The notes below the pieces were generated by a model that had not been told where the DNA came from, ran no database searches, and saw only the letters and a program-made list of their open reading frames with translations. The translations under genes and the position numbers were made by a program. DNA of 64,000 nucleotides from Pseudomonas sp. RIT288 (lineage in GTDB: Bacteria; Pseudomonadota; Gammaproteobacteria; Pseudomonadales; Pseudomonadaceae): contig NZ_JFYN01000009.1 of NCBI RefSeq assembly GCF_000631985.1, positions 1-64,000 on the forward strand. Direction: 5' to 3'. Positions 27,619-36,075 of the stretch are shown piece after piece. Numbering within the stretch: the stretch's first letter is position 1; every line of letters starts with the position of its first letter.

Positions 27619-27980
27619 AATGGCTTAGTGCCCACTCCTTTCACCGAGGTCAGCATTTCACATTGTAACCGTCTACCAGGACTCCAGGTGAACTCAAATT
27701 GGTTACCGGCCCACCACGGCCGACGACGCTCGCACACCAAATATCCCGCAACTCTGACAACTGAAATGTAACCTTTGATGCATAGAATGTCATATTTTGA
27801 GAGAAGTCAGGGCGAAAAAACGGAAATGAAATTGAGACGCAGAGGGACATCAGCTACACTTGAGGTCATTCGAAATGCTATTCAGAATAAATGTAAGCCC
27901 TCTAGAAAACATTAGTAATATATATTGTTTGCTTATCAAATAAATCCGCGCTCGTAACCAATTTGTTGTAAAGAGATATC
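27619..27980. other. AT-rich divergent intergenic region between wbpM and cysC
   Basis: 362 bp. The half next to cysC is strongly AT-rich and should hold its promoter. The half next to wbpM contains a 66-codon minus-strand frame (27650-27850) with no recognisable motif, which I do not call a gene. No REP element is present. Confidence 0.5.
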
Positions 27981-28574
27981 ATGATCAGAAATCTTACCTC
28001 ACCGCCTCAATTGGTAACATCTGAAAATCGAACAGCCCTTAAAGGGCAGAGGCCGGTCGTTATATGGCTGACAGGATTGAGTGGCGCAGGTAAATCAACC
28101 ATTGCCAACGCCTTGGAACTTGCACTATTAAAAGCCGGACGACACACTTATCTTCTTGACGGAGATAACATTAGGCTAGGTCTATGTAATGATCTTGGAT
28201 TCTCCGATCAAGACCGAGAAGAAAACATTCGAAGAATCTCAGAAGTTTCAAAACTATTTCTAGACGCTGGACTGATCGTAATAACAGCATTCATTTCCCC
28301 CTTCAGACGCGACAGAGCCTTGGCGCGCAATGTCATAGGCGACCAAAATTTCATTGAAGTCCATATCGATACACCTTTGACCGAGTGTGAGCGACGCGAC
28401 CCGAAAGGTTTGTACGGAAAAGCAAGACAGGGATTGATCAAGAACTTCACTGGAATTGATTCAGCCTATGAAGCGCCTCTAGCGCCTAAAATAAGAATCA
28501 ACACACTTGAAGAGGATCTCGAGAAATCTGTTCAGCGCATTCTCGCTGTCCTTCAAGAAAACCTGGAAGCATGA
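27981..28574 (+). CDS. cysC: Adenylylsulfate (APS) kinase
   Basis: 197 residues. P-loop GLSGAGKST at residues 37-45, LLDGDNIR and the FISPFRRDR segment are the APS-kinase signature. The enzyme phosphorylates APS to PAPS, the universal sulfate donor for sulfotransferases. It is a stand-alone cysC, not the cysNC fusion used for sulfate assimilation in Pseudomonas. It sits inside the O-antigen locus, on the opposite strand, and overlaps the next gene by four bases (ATGA). In this locus a role in supplying PAPS for polysaccharide sulfation is likely (inference). Confidence 0.92.
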   Translation: MIRNLTSPPQLVTSENRTALKGQRPVVIWLTGLSGAGKSTIANALELALLKAGRHTYLLDGDNIRLGLCNDLGFSDQDREENIRRISEVSKLFLDAGLIVITAFISPFRRDRALARNVIGDQNFIEVHIDTPLTECERRDPKGLYGKARQGLIKNFTGIDSAYEAPLAPKIRINTLEEDLEKSVQRILAVLQENLEA

Positions 28575-29950
28575 ACACATTCGTTGTTGTTGGAGCAGGC
28601 TTTAGCGGAACCGTTGCTGCTATCGAGTTTTTGAATCGAGTACAACACGAAGCTCAACTGCTCATCATCAACCGGTCTGGACTAATTGCTCGCGGGCTTG
28701 CTTATGGCACCAATAGTCCACTGCACCTTTTAAATGTACCAGCTGGCAATATGACAGCTCTTGCAGATGAGCCAGATTCCTTCCTGGAGTATTGCCTCGG
28801 GCGCAACATGAAAGTGACGGCGAGCTCGTTTGTTTCGCGGAAAGTGTACGGCGATTATCTCGAACACTTGCTAACTCAGGCGATTGAACGCTCATCTGCT
28901 CGCGTCAAAACAACTCAGATCAGTGCCGAAGTTGTCAGCCTGACCCCTAACGGTCAAGGGGCCACAATTGAATTAGACTCGGGAGATATATTCAAAGCTG
29001 ATCAAGTCACATTGGCTTTCGGACATTTCCCTCCAAGCAACCCATCGGGCCTCGGGTCTGTTAGCGAAACGCACTACTATCAGCAAGATCCCTGGGAGCA
29101 ACGATCTGACTCAAAAATCCAGAAGGATCAGCCAGTACTTTTGATCGGAGGCGGACTCACGGCAATTGATGTCATCAGCAACTTGATGAAGTCAAAGCAT
29201 ACCGGCAAGGTCTATATGCTTTCTCGACGAGGCTTGTTACCGAAACCTCATCGTGTCGCGAGAGGTCAACATACGGATCACATGCAAACGCGTAACCGCC
29301 TTCTTGAGTCAAAGCCATCAATACTGGGCTATCTGAAAATCGTCCGAAACGCGATAAAAACCGGACTGAATGAACAGATTGACTGGCGAGATATCATTGC
29401 ATCGATTCGTCCCGTGACAGCAGAGCTCTGGAGACGTCTTCCCGACACCGAACGCCGCCGATTCCTGCGCCACCTCCAAAGCTATTGGGACGTACATCGC
29501 CACAGGGTCGCGCCGGATACATTCCAGATATTTGAGGATGCACTGAATCGTGGCCAACTAATCCCCCTGGCCGGACGCATTGTCTCGATGGATGTAGTGA
29601 ACGGTTCTGTGACTGCGGTGATAAAGGAACGACGCAAGGCATCAAATAGATTACTGACAGTCAACCTGATTGTGAACTGCACCGGTCCCACTTCCAATCC
29701 TGAAAAAACGAAAAGTCCGCTTATCAAAGAGCTATTGAAGGAGGGGTTGATAGTTTCGGACAACTTGGGATTGGGTATTTGTGCGAATGAGCACTACTAT
29801 CTGAAAAATGCTCAAGGGGAGCCTAATGACTGGCTAAGCTATGTCGGCCCTATGTTAAAAGCCGATCATTGGGAGCTTACTGCGGTTCCCGAGTTGCGTG
29901 TGGCTGCACGCTCGGTAGCATTAAGTGTATGCCAGAAGTTTGAAAGTTAG
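28571..29950 (+). CDS. FAD/NAD(P)-binding oxidoreductase (YdhS-like)
   Basis: 459 residues. It begins with the dinucleotide-binding fingerprint [17 protein letters not shown] and has a second [14 protein letters not shown] near residue 195, which points to FAD and NAD(P)H sites. [18 protein letters not shown] is typical of the YdhS/COG4529 group of poorly characterised flavoproteins. It is translationally coupled to cysC through an ATGA overlap, so the two act together; what is oxidised or reduced is unknown. Confidence 0.82.
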   Translation: MNTFVVVGAGFSGTVAAIEFLNRVQHEAQLLIINRSGLIARGLAYGTNSPLHLLNVPAGNMTALADEPDSFLEYCLGRNMKVTASSFVSRKVYGDYLEHLLTQAIERSSARVKTTQISAEVVSLTPNGQGATIELDSGDIFKADQVTLAFGHFPPSNPSGLGSVSETHYYQQDPWEQRSDSKIQKDQPVLLIGGGLTAIDVISNLMKSKHTGKVYMLSRRGLLPKPHRVARGQHTDHMQTRNRLLESKPSILGYLKIVRNAIKTGLNEQIDWRDIIASIRPVTAELWRRLPDTERRRFLRHLQSYWDVHRHRVAPDTFQIFEDALNRGQLIPLAGRIVSMDVVNGSVTAVIKERRKASNRLLTVNLIVNCTGPTSNPEKTKSPLIKELLKEGLIVSDNLGLGICANEHYYLKNAQGEPNDWLSYVGPMLKADHWELTAVPELRVAARSVALSVCQKFES

Positions 29951-29983
29951 CGCACCGGCATTAGCACCTGCGTAGAAAACACA

Positions 29984-30014
29984 GAAAAAAAAGGGTGATC
30001 AGTCGATCACCCTT
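29984..30014 (-). terminator. Rho-independent terminator at the end of the O-antigen gene series
   Basis: Stem AAGGGTGATC / GATCACCCTT with an AGTC loop and, on the minus strand, a run of T from 29984 on, 17 bp beyond the epimerase stop. The stem is nearly symmetric and may also end the converging cysC operon. Confidence 0.88.
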
Positions 30015-30030
30015 CATATATCAGACGATT

Positions 30031-31095
30031 TTAGGCTTTAGCGCCGTCATCAATCCACTTGCAAAGGATGTGTACACCCTCTTCAACCATAATCTTTGGC
30101 GACCAGTTCAGAACTTCTCTGGTCTCGTCAATGGTGCAAGAAGCGTGACGCACATCACCATGACGATACTTGCCATTGATGTGATGCTCAGGAGCTTTGT
30201 AGTAGCGAGAAATGATATCCGCCAACTGGGCTACGCTGGTCGCTTCGCCCGAACCCACGTCATAAGGCTTGGTGGTACCATCAGAATGGATGGTCGCCGC
30301 AAAAATTGCATTGGCCACATCGTCGATAAAAACGAAGTCTCGAATGATTACGCCATCTTCATAGACCGGGATGCTCTTCCCTTCTTTCGCCATACGCGCG
30401 AACAAGGAAACAATACCGGTATAAGAGTTGATCAGCGACTGACCCGGACCGTAAACGTTTTGCAGACGCAACATTACAGGCGTCACACCCAGGGCAAGAC
30501 ACCAAGAGCTGAGGATATGCTCTTGAGCAAGCTTGGTTGCGCCATAAACGCTTGTTGGGTCAGGCGTTGTAGTATGAGAGTTAAATGGCAAAGCCTTGAG
30601 GCCAGGGAAATCCCACTCAGCACGCTCTAGTTGCTCACGGGAACGCTGACCCGGGTAAACGATTGCGCCGTTAGCATCTTTCCACGCACCCTCACCATAA
30701 ACGGCACGGCTGGAAGTCAGAACGATGCGCTCAGGCAACGCTTCTGGATTGTTGCGCACGAGCGCATCCAGCATTTGGGTCGTACCGGTGACGTTGACAT
30801 GAGCGTGGCGGCTCGCTTCCATCAATGATTGGCCGGTACCTGTTTCTGCTGCCAAATGAATAACAACATCGGGTGCAAACTCTTTCAAGACGCGATCCCA
30901 GTCCTCTGGACAGGTGACATCGCCCTTCACAAACTCAACACGCGAATCCAGTGCCGCCGGACGCTCTGCGCTTGGATGCACCTGAGGGTGGAGATTGTCG
31001 AAAGCAACAACTCGGCTGAATTGCCCGGCCAACAAAGGAGACAAAGCACAGCCAATAAAGCCTGCGCCACCGGTAACTAGACATGTCTTGCTCAT
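30031..31095 (-). CDS. NAD-dependent sugar epimerase/dehydratase
   Basis: 354 residues from the ATG at 31095, with AGGAGTGG upstream. Extended SDR: GGAGFIGCALSPLL at the N-terminus, HLAAETGTG, a Ser in LTSSRAVYG and YGATKLAQE (Tyr-x-x-x-Lys). The substrate is a nucleotide sugar. By wording it resembles the group that includes dTDP-rhamnose 4-epimerases, which would make dTDP-6-deoxy-talose, but the substrate is not certain. It is the last gene of the long minus-strand series, followed by a strong terminator. Confidence 0.8.
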   Translation of the reverse strand: MSKTCLVTGGAGFIGCALSPLLAGQFSRVVAFDNLHPQVHPSAERPAALDSRVEFVKGDVTCPEDWDRVLKEFAPDVVIHLAAETGTGQSLMEASRHAHVNVTGTTQMLDALVRNNPEALPERIVLTSSRAVYGEGAWKDANGAIVYPGQRSREQLERAEWDFPGLKALPFNSHTTTPDPTSVYGATKLAQEHILSSWCLALGVTPVMLRLQNVYGPGQSLINSYTGIVSLFARMAKEGKSIPVYEDGVIIRDFVFIDDVANAIFAATIHSDGTTKPYDVGSGEATSVAQLADIISRYYKAPEHHINGKYRHGDVRHASCTIDETREVLNWSPKIMVEEGVHILCKWIDDGAKA

Positions 31096-31123
31096 TAACC
31101 ACTCCTGATCTTGATTCAAAAAA

Positions 31124-32623
31124 TTACTTCGCGTCCTGCACAACCATGGAAACCTTGCCCAGGCTCACCTGAACAGAAGGATCCAGATTTTCAAAACTGA
31201 CTTGAGCCCCATCAACCTCGGAGGTCAGGCTCAAAAAAAGTTCATTATCTCCCTGTGCGTAGCGTTCGGCAAACTCCACCGGTCGCCCGTCCTTCACCCC
31301 TTTAATCTTGAATACACCTGAGGCGCTCGCCTTCAGGAAAACCCGCACAGTTCGCAACCCTTTCGACGAATCCGCCCACGTAAGAGCGAAGGGTCCCTTC
31401 AGATCCGAATTACCGCTCGTGATGAGGGCTGGGGATTCGTTCGCAACGTTGACGGCGGCGCCCTGGCTCACAGCAAGGTCATAGTTATTAGCGGATAACC
31501 ACAAATAACTCTCGCTCAAAACGTTATCGAGATGACGCTCAGTCATCACGTAGAGCACAACATCCGGCTTGTACTTTTCAATCAGAGCCGGAACATTGGG
31601 AGCCAGCGACTGATTGTCAATGTTATGCCGAACCTGAATCGTTTCATAAAAAGCAGCTTGCAAATATGGCGATAGCGAGTCGCCCATCGAATCCCGTAAT
31701 ACCAATGCTCTCAAGCGTTTTTTCGCCGATTCATTGCGGGTATTTCTTGGTAGATCCAATAGACCTGTGTGCGTACTCCCAGGCACGACCTGAGCTGAGC
31801 CGTCATCACCCACGATCGCAAATTCTGGCAAGGGAGAAGCCAGCTTCGGCATGGTCCAGGGATTAGGCTCCGGCAGGCTGATCATTGCCTTGAATTCACT
31901 ACCGTAATCGGGATTGACGACAGCACCATCAGCTGGAGGAACGTACAGATCGTTAAATTTCGGATTGAGGGTGGCCAGTTTTTTGCTGATTTCCTTCCAG
32001 CCTACCCAGGCACCAAAATCCGTCCAATGACTATTGAATGGGGAATACGTATCTCCAATTGAGCGAGCCTGTTGCAGGCTTGGTCGCAAATCAATCAATG
32101 GCAGATGCTGCTGTGAACTGAGTAACTGATCGAATATGTGAGTGCCAATGCGCCCTTCGGACCACTGAGGGAGCTTATCCGGATAAATAGACCACTTGGC
32201 TGGCGCGACAACAAACAACATCGGGATATTGCGTTGAGCCAACCACCGCTCTTGCCCCCCAACTGTCCCGCTCCAAGCGTTCAGCTCAACTTCATTATAG
32301 TGACGACGACCGAGGGCTTGTGACATGTTCTTGTTGAAGAAGTCCCCAAGAAAAACCCAGCCATCACGCCCCACAACAGCAATAGCCTTGTCATTAGTTG
32401 TTCCGAGAGCGTAAAGAAAACTCGAATAGCCCTCGACGGCGTTATTCCAAAGCGGCGTGGTTCTGCGAATTCCGTCACGCAGATTTGCCCACTCACCAGG
32501 ATGCTTGATGACGGATTTTATCGCAGGAGCGAATTGGGGAGAAAACATCACCGCAATGCCGGGCACGCACAGGGCGAGCATGAACAACCCAATGATGACC
32601 CGTGGCTTAAATACTGATCTCAT
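31124..32623 (-). CDS. AlgJ/AlgX-like O-acetyltransferase partner
   Basis: 499 residues with an N-terminal membrane anchor or signal (IIGLFMLALCVPGIAVMF) and a periplasmic SGNH-hydrolase-like domain. The nucleophile serine is probably Ser312 in LRDSMGDSLSPYL, and the catalytic histidine is His199 in FNSHWTDFGAW. The position two residues before it is Asn197 where most relatives have Asp. The C-terminal 120 residues look like a beta-rich carbohydrate-binding extension. It should transfer acetyl groups, relayed by the AlgI-like protein encoded three bases upstream, onto the glycan in the periplasm. Confidence 0.82.
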   Translation of the reverse strand: MRSVFKPRVIIGLFMLALCVPGIAVMFSPQFAPAIKSVIKHPGEWANLRDGIRRTTPLWNNAVEGYSSFLYALGTTNDKAIAVVGRDGWVFLGDFFNKNMSQALGRRHYNEVELNAWSGTVGGQERWLAQRNIPMLFVVAPAKWSIYPDKLPQWSEGRIGTHIFDQLLSSQQHLPLIDLRPSLQQARSIGDTYSPFNSHWTDFGAWVGWKEISKKLATLNPKFNDLYVPPADGAVVNPDYGSEFKAMISLPEPNPWTMPKLASPLPEFAIVGDDGSAQVVPGSTHTGLLDLPRNTRNESAKKRLRALVLRDSMGDSLSPYLQAAFYETIQVRHNIDNQSLAPNVPALIEKYKPDVVLYVMTERHLDNVLSESYLWLSANNYDLAVSQGAAVNVANESPALITSGNSDLKGPFALTWADSSKGLRTVRVFLKASASGVFKIKGVKDGRPVEFAERYAQGDNELFLSLTSEVDGAQVSFENLDPSVQVSLGKVSMVVQDAK

Positions 32624-32626
32624 ATA

Positions 32627-34054
32627 TTAAAACCGGAAGTAGAGAAAAGGGCTGTATGCGCCGGAAAGAACTTTCATGCTTGCAAGCAGGAAGAGTGAAC
32701 CGAGTCCAAATACGCCAACAACAACTCGTTGGCTGGATGATAGACGATCACACAGCCACTTATAAACTGGGAAGCTGAGAATTGCTCCCGCCACCAAGGC
32801 CAACAACAATCCGTTGCTCATATACTCGGCGACAACGTAGTTTTCCGGGCCGCTCCGAAGGTTCAACATCAAGGCACTCATGTGGAACGCATGCTCGAAT
32901 GTTTCGGAACGAAACAGTACCCAGCCGAAAACCACTACTGCAAGGGTGTATAACCAACGCAATACGAAAGGTATGCCGCGACTCTCCATATTAGTGAAGC
33001 GCTCTATAACAAGGAAAAGACCATGCCATAGGCCCCAAGCGACGAATGTCCAAGAAGCGCCGTGCCATAATCCTGTCAGAATGAAAACCGCCATAAGATT
33101 AACGTAAGTTCGAGCGGCGCCAACTCGGTTACCACCCAAAGGTACATAGACGTAATCACGAAACCACCCGGACAAGGTCATATGCCAGCGGCGCCAGAAG
33201 TCGCGAATAGATGCCGCCTTATAAGGGTAGTTGAAGTTTTCCGGAAACCGGAACCCCATCATCAAACCTAATCCGATAGCCATGTCAGAGTAGGCGGAAA
33301 AGTCGAAGTATATTTGCAACGTATAACTGGCAGCACCCAACCAGGCAGTTCCGAAATTCAGTTCGGACGAGGGCAGTGCGAAAATGGCGTCAGCAGTGAT
33401 TGCAAAGGTATCAGCCAACAACACTTTTTTTGCAAAGCCGATAACAAATCGCGTAATCCCCTCAACGACCATATCGGGATTGACAGATCGATCCGGAAGC
33501 TCTGCTGCGATATCACGGTAACGGACAATAGGGCCAGCAATAAGTTGTGGAAACAACGACTTGAATGTACCGAAAATCAATAGACTTTTGGTTGCCTGAA
33601 TGGTGCCCCGGTACACATCGACCAGGTAGCTGATACCTTGAAAAACAAAAAAACTGATACCTAGAGGCAAAAGAACGGATATAACCGGAACGGCTGACGG
33701 GTGACCAAATTTCTCAGCGATGACATTGATGTTCTGCGTAATAAAACCAATGTACTTAAAATAACCTAGCACCGACAAGTTGAAAAAAAGACCAAGAATA
33801 AGAAAGATCCTGGCAGTTTTATTCGCCCCTTCATCGCTGCCCGACTGTCGATATATAGCAATCAAGTAACCGAACGCATAGTTGCCGACAATGGCAGCCA
33901 AGAGAATCCAGACCCCTTTTGCGTCCCCCAGGTAGTAGAAAAACAGACTTGCAACCAGAATCAGAATATTTCTGAGTCGATGCCCAACTAGCTTGTAAGC
34001 TATTAAAAAGGCGGGCAAAAACAGAAAAATGAATAGGTAAGAACTAAAAACCAT
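32627..34054 (-). CDS. AlgI-like MBOAT membrane O-acyltransferase
   Basis: 475 residues with about ten membrane helices. The catalytic histidine is in GLWHGASWTFVAWGLWHG; the region FFDFSAYSDMAIGLGLMMGF-like and FWRRWHMTLSGWFRDYVY are the AlgI/DltB hallmarks. It moves acetyl from a cytoplasmic donor across the inner membrane. It is followed after three bases by its AlgJ/X-like partner, which gives a complete acetylation module. The ATG at 34054 has GGAAAG upstream. Confidence 0.92.
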   Translation of the reverse strand: MVFSSYLFIFLFLPAFLIAYKLVGHRLRNILILVASLFFYYLGDAKGVWILLAAIVGNYAFGYLIAIYRQSGSDEGANKTARIFLILGLFFNLSVLGYFKYIGFITQNINVIAEKFGHPSAVPVISVLLPLGISFFVFQGISYLVDVYRGTIQATKSLLIFGTFKSLFPQLIAGPIVRYRDIAAELPDRSVNPDMVVEGITRFVIGFAKKVLLADTFAITADAIFALPSSELNFGTAWLGAASYTLQIYFDFSAYSDMAIGLGLMMGFRFPENFNYPYKAASIRDFWRRWHMTLSGWFRDYVYVPLGGNRVGAARTYVNLMAVFILTGLWHGASWTFVAWGLWHGLFLVIERFTNMESRGIPFVLRWLYTLAVVVFGWVLFRSETFEHAFHMSALMLNLRSGPENYVVAEYMSNGLLLALVAGAILSFPVYKWLCDRLSSSQRVVVGVFGLGSLFLLASMKVLSGAYSPFLYFRF

Positions 34055-34131
34055 AATCTACTTTCCAGTTAGTAACGATGGCACTGTTGCCTACGCAAGA
34101 GAGTGGCGAGATCGACATCCTCTCGGCATTA

Positions 34132-35961
34132 TTATTTTTTCAACACCCAACGGTAGCCACTACGTAGAAGTGGTGCAAGCCGTGGAAATCTGAACATTAT
34201 AGAGCGCTTCAAAGAAATTATTACTCCCCCTGCAAAGCGTGCCGTCCTGGCGATTTGCATCTGTTCACGTAGGTCTCCCGAAGGAAAACAACTAGACAGC
34301 GCCTGCACCTTATATTCTAGCTTGACATAATTCTTCGACGCCTGCGCGGGTGTCATTATGCACCGGCTTATAAAACCAGCATCTTGAGCACAATACGTAA
34401 CTAGCCGTTCAAGCACATGGGGAAGGTCTCCATCTCCATAGTGCTCTTCATCAAAGTCACTCCATTTCCACTCATGCTCAAACAGCTTTTTCAACGCTTC
34501 CGGTTTGAACCAATACATCGAGCCATACGTTGCGATGGGAGTCTCTACGTCTAGAGGGACGTTCAAGCCAATTTTTCTCGCAACGTCTACAGCTCGCCCT
34601 CTATTGAGAAACCATCCGTGACCTAGGGTGGGATAACCAATATGCACTGCAGGCGGCATTGCAACCCCCACCCACGGCTCCGCTTCAAACATCTCAAGCA
34701 CATTGGTTACATATTCATTACTGGAAAGAAGGTTCTCAAACAAGTGGCGTTTGAACATCGACGCTTTTGCCCAACCATCTTGCGGTGACTTCTTGCTATG
34801 AAGCCTGCAAATATAATCAAATTCGCCTTGGAGCACGACATCGCGGCAAGTAATAAATAATGCAGATGTATCTCTGCCAAAATTGGAAGCGCAAACCAAT
34901 ACCGAAAAATCACACACATTCAAATCAGTGAGAGCATTGATGATCTGCGTTTTCTTTTCTTCGGAATCGGTAGTGACAAATAATGAACAGCTCAACGGAA
35001 TATTTTTTATCAAACCCATTATCTCATCCAGCATATCGACATAATAAATATGCGCGATGACTGCAATTCTCTTCTGGGAGAGCCGAGGAATAATGGAATT
35101 AGCATGAGTATCCGAAAGAATACTCAATTGCTCGAGATTTGTATAAATCGTACGCAACGGCGTGGTACGGATCAGGTTTTTCCAGATCAACGCTTCATCA
35201 TAATCTGACCTCTCCCGTACAATATCCAATGCACGTTTGACATCAATTGCCTGGGATTCGAGAAAGGCGGGATCGTGAAAAAAAGGCCGTCGCTTTAAAA
35301 TCGGCGAACGTCGCTCGATGGTTAAATCAATTTCGGAAAAAACCGGATGATCGGTGTTGTAGGTTGCAGGATCTAGATAAACAGCACATTGAAAACCCAA
35401 ATCTTTGAAATACTGGGTAAAACGCCCCTCATGCTTTAAAATAGAGTCTTCATAAGATTTGATCATTGGCATTTCATGCCAATACTTATAAAAACTATCA
35501 GAGCAAAGCATCTCATTACGCACAGCGATGAAGTGCGATTGAATATGAAACGGCAAATTGCCTTTACCGGTAAATGGATTTGGCGAAACCTGATTATGAG
35601 CAGAGACCCCCCAAAAATCCACTTTTGCTTCACTCATCGAATCAAACAGTTCCGAAAAAGGAAAAACCGGAGCGTAGAAGGTATAGTTTAAAAACAGCGC
35701 CTCGTCGTACTGACGGAGTTCCTCCCAACCAAACTTCTCTATCGCCTCTTTATAAGCCCAAACATCAAAACCGATATTTTTCCGGCAGTAAACAGTATCG
35801 ACTAATTGCTCAACCTTCTCGAGACAACCCGAAGCAACTTCAGAGTTAGAAACGAAAAATATGGTATCGACGTGCGCACGAAGCTTACGAAGCTTATAGA
35901 CTATATAGTCATCCACAACTCCGTCATTATCATAAAAAAGATAAAAAGCAACTCTACGCAT
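34132..35961 (-). CDS. RgpF-like rhamnan synthesis glycosyltransferase, paralog 1
   Basis: 609 residues from the ATG at 35961; a TTG six bases earlier is less likely. The N-terminal half (AFYLFYDNDGVVDDYIVYKL, ..RKNIGFDVWAYKEA) and the C-terminal half (RIAVIAHIYYVDMLDEIM, ..ICRLHSKKSP) show the two-part layout of rhamnan synthesis F proteins, GT-A-like enzymes that extend rhamnose chains. It is closely related along its length to the next gene upstream. It ends in a basic tail (SGYRWVLKK) that may hold it at the membrane. Confidence 0.85.
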   Translation of the reverse strand: MRRVAFYLFYDNDGVVDDYIVYKLRKLRAHVDTIFFVSNSEVASGCLEKVEQLVDTVYCRKNIGFDVWAYKEAIEKFGWEELRQYDEALFLNYTFYAPVFPFSELFDSMSEAKVDFWGVSAHNQVSPNPFTGKGNLPFHIQSHFIAVRNEMLCSDSFYKYWHEMPMIKSYEDSILKHEGRFTQYFKDLGFQCAVYLDPATYNTDHPVFSEIDLTIERRSPILKRRPFFHDPAFLESQAIDVKRALDIVRERSDYDEALIWKNLIRTTPLRTIYTNLEQLSILSDTHANSIIPRLSQKRIAVIAHIYYVDMLDEIMGLIKNIPLSCSLFVTTDSEEKKTQIINALTDLNVCDFSVLVCASNFGRDTSALFITCRDVVLQGEFDYICRLHSKKSPQDGWAKASMFKRHLFENLLSSNEYVTNVLEMFEAEPWVGVAMPPAVHIGYPTLGHGWFLNRGRAVDVARKIGLNVPLDVETPIATYGSMYWFKPEALKKLFEHEWKWSDFDEEHYGDGDLPHVLERLVTYCAQDAGFISRCIMTPAQASKNYVKLEYKVQALSSCFPSGDLREQMQIARTARFAGGVIISLKRSIMFRFPRLAPLLRSGYRWVLKK

Positions 35962-36035
35962 ATTCAATCTGATTCCGTTAAGCTCTCAAACAAACCGTAT
36001 GTACTCTACACTCAAAAGCACATGCGTAGACTTAT

Positions 36036-36067
36036 GATAATGGCGAACCGTTAGATTCGCCATTATC
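36036..36067. terminator. Perfect hairpin between the two RgpF paralogs
   Basis: A 12-bp perfect stem GATAATGGCGAA / TTCGCCATTATC with an 8-base loop, nine bases past the stop of paralog 2. No T-run follows on the minus strand, so it is more likely an RNA-processing, attenuation or mRNA-stabilising hairpin within the operon than a full terminator. Confidence 0.6.
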
Positions 36068-36075
36068 ATTGCTGG

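Noticed and set aside
27650..27850. 66-codon minus-strand frame upstream of wbpM
   Set aside because: No family resemblance and no clear ribosome site; left as intergenic.
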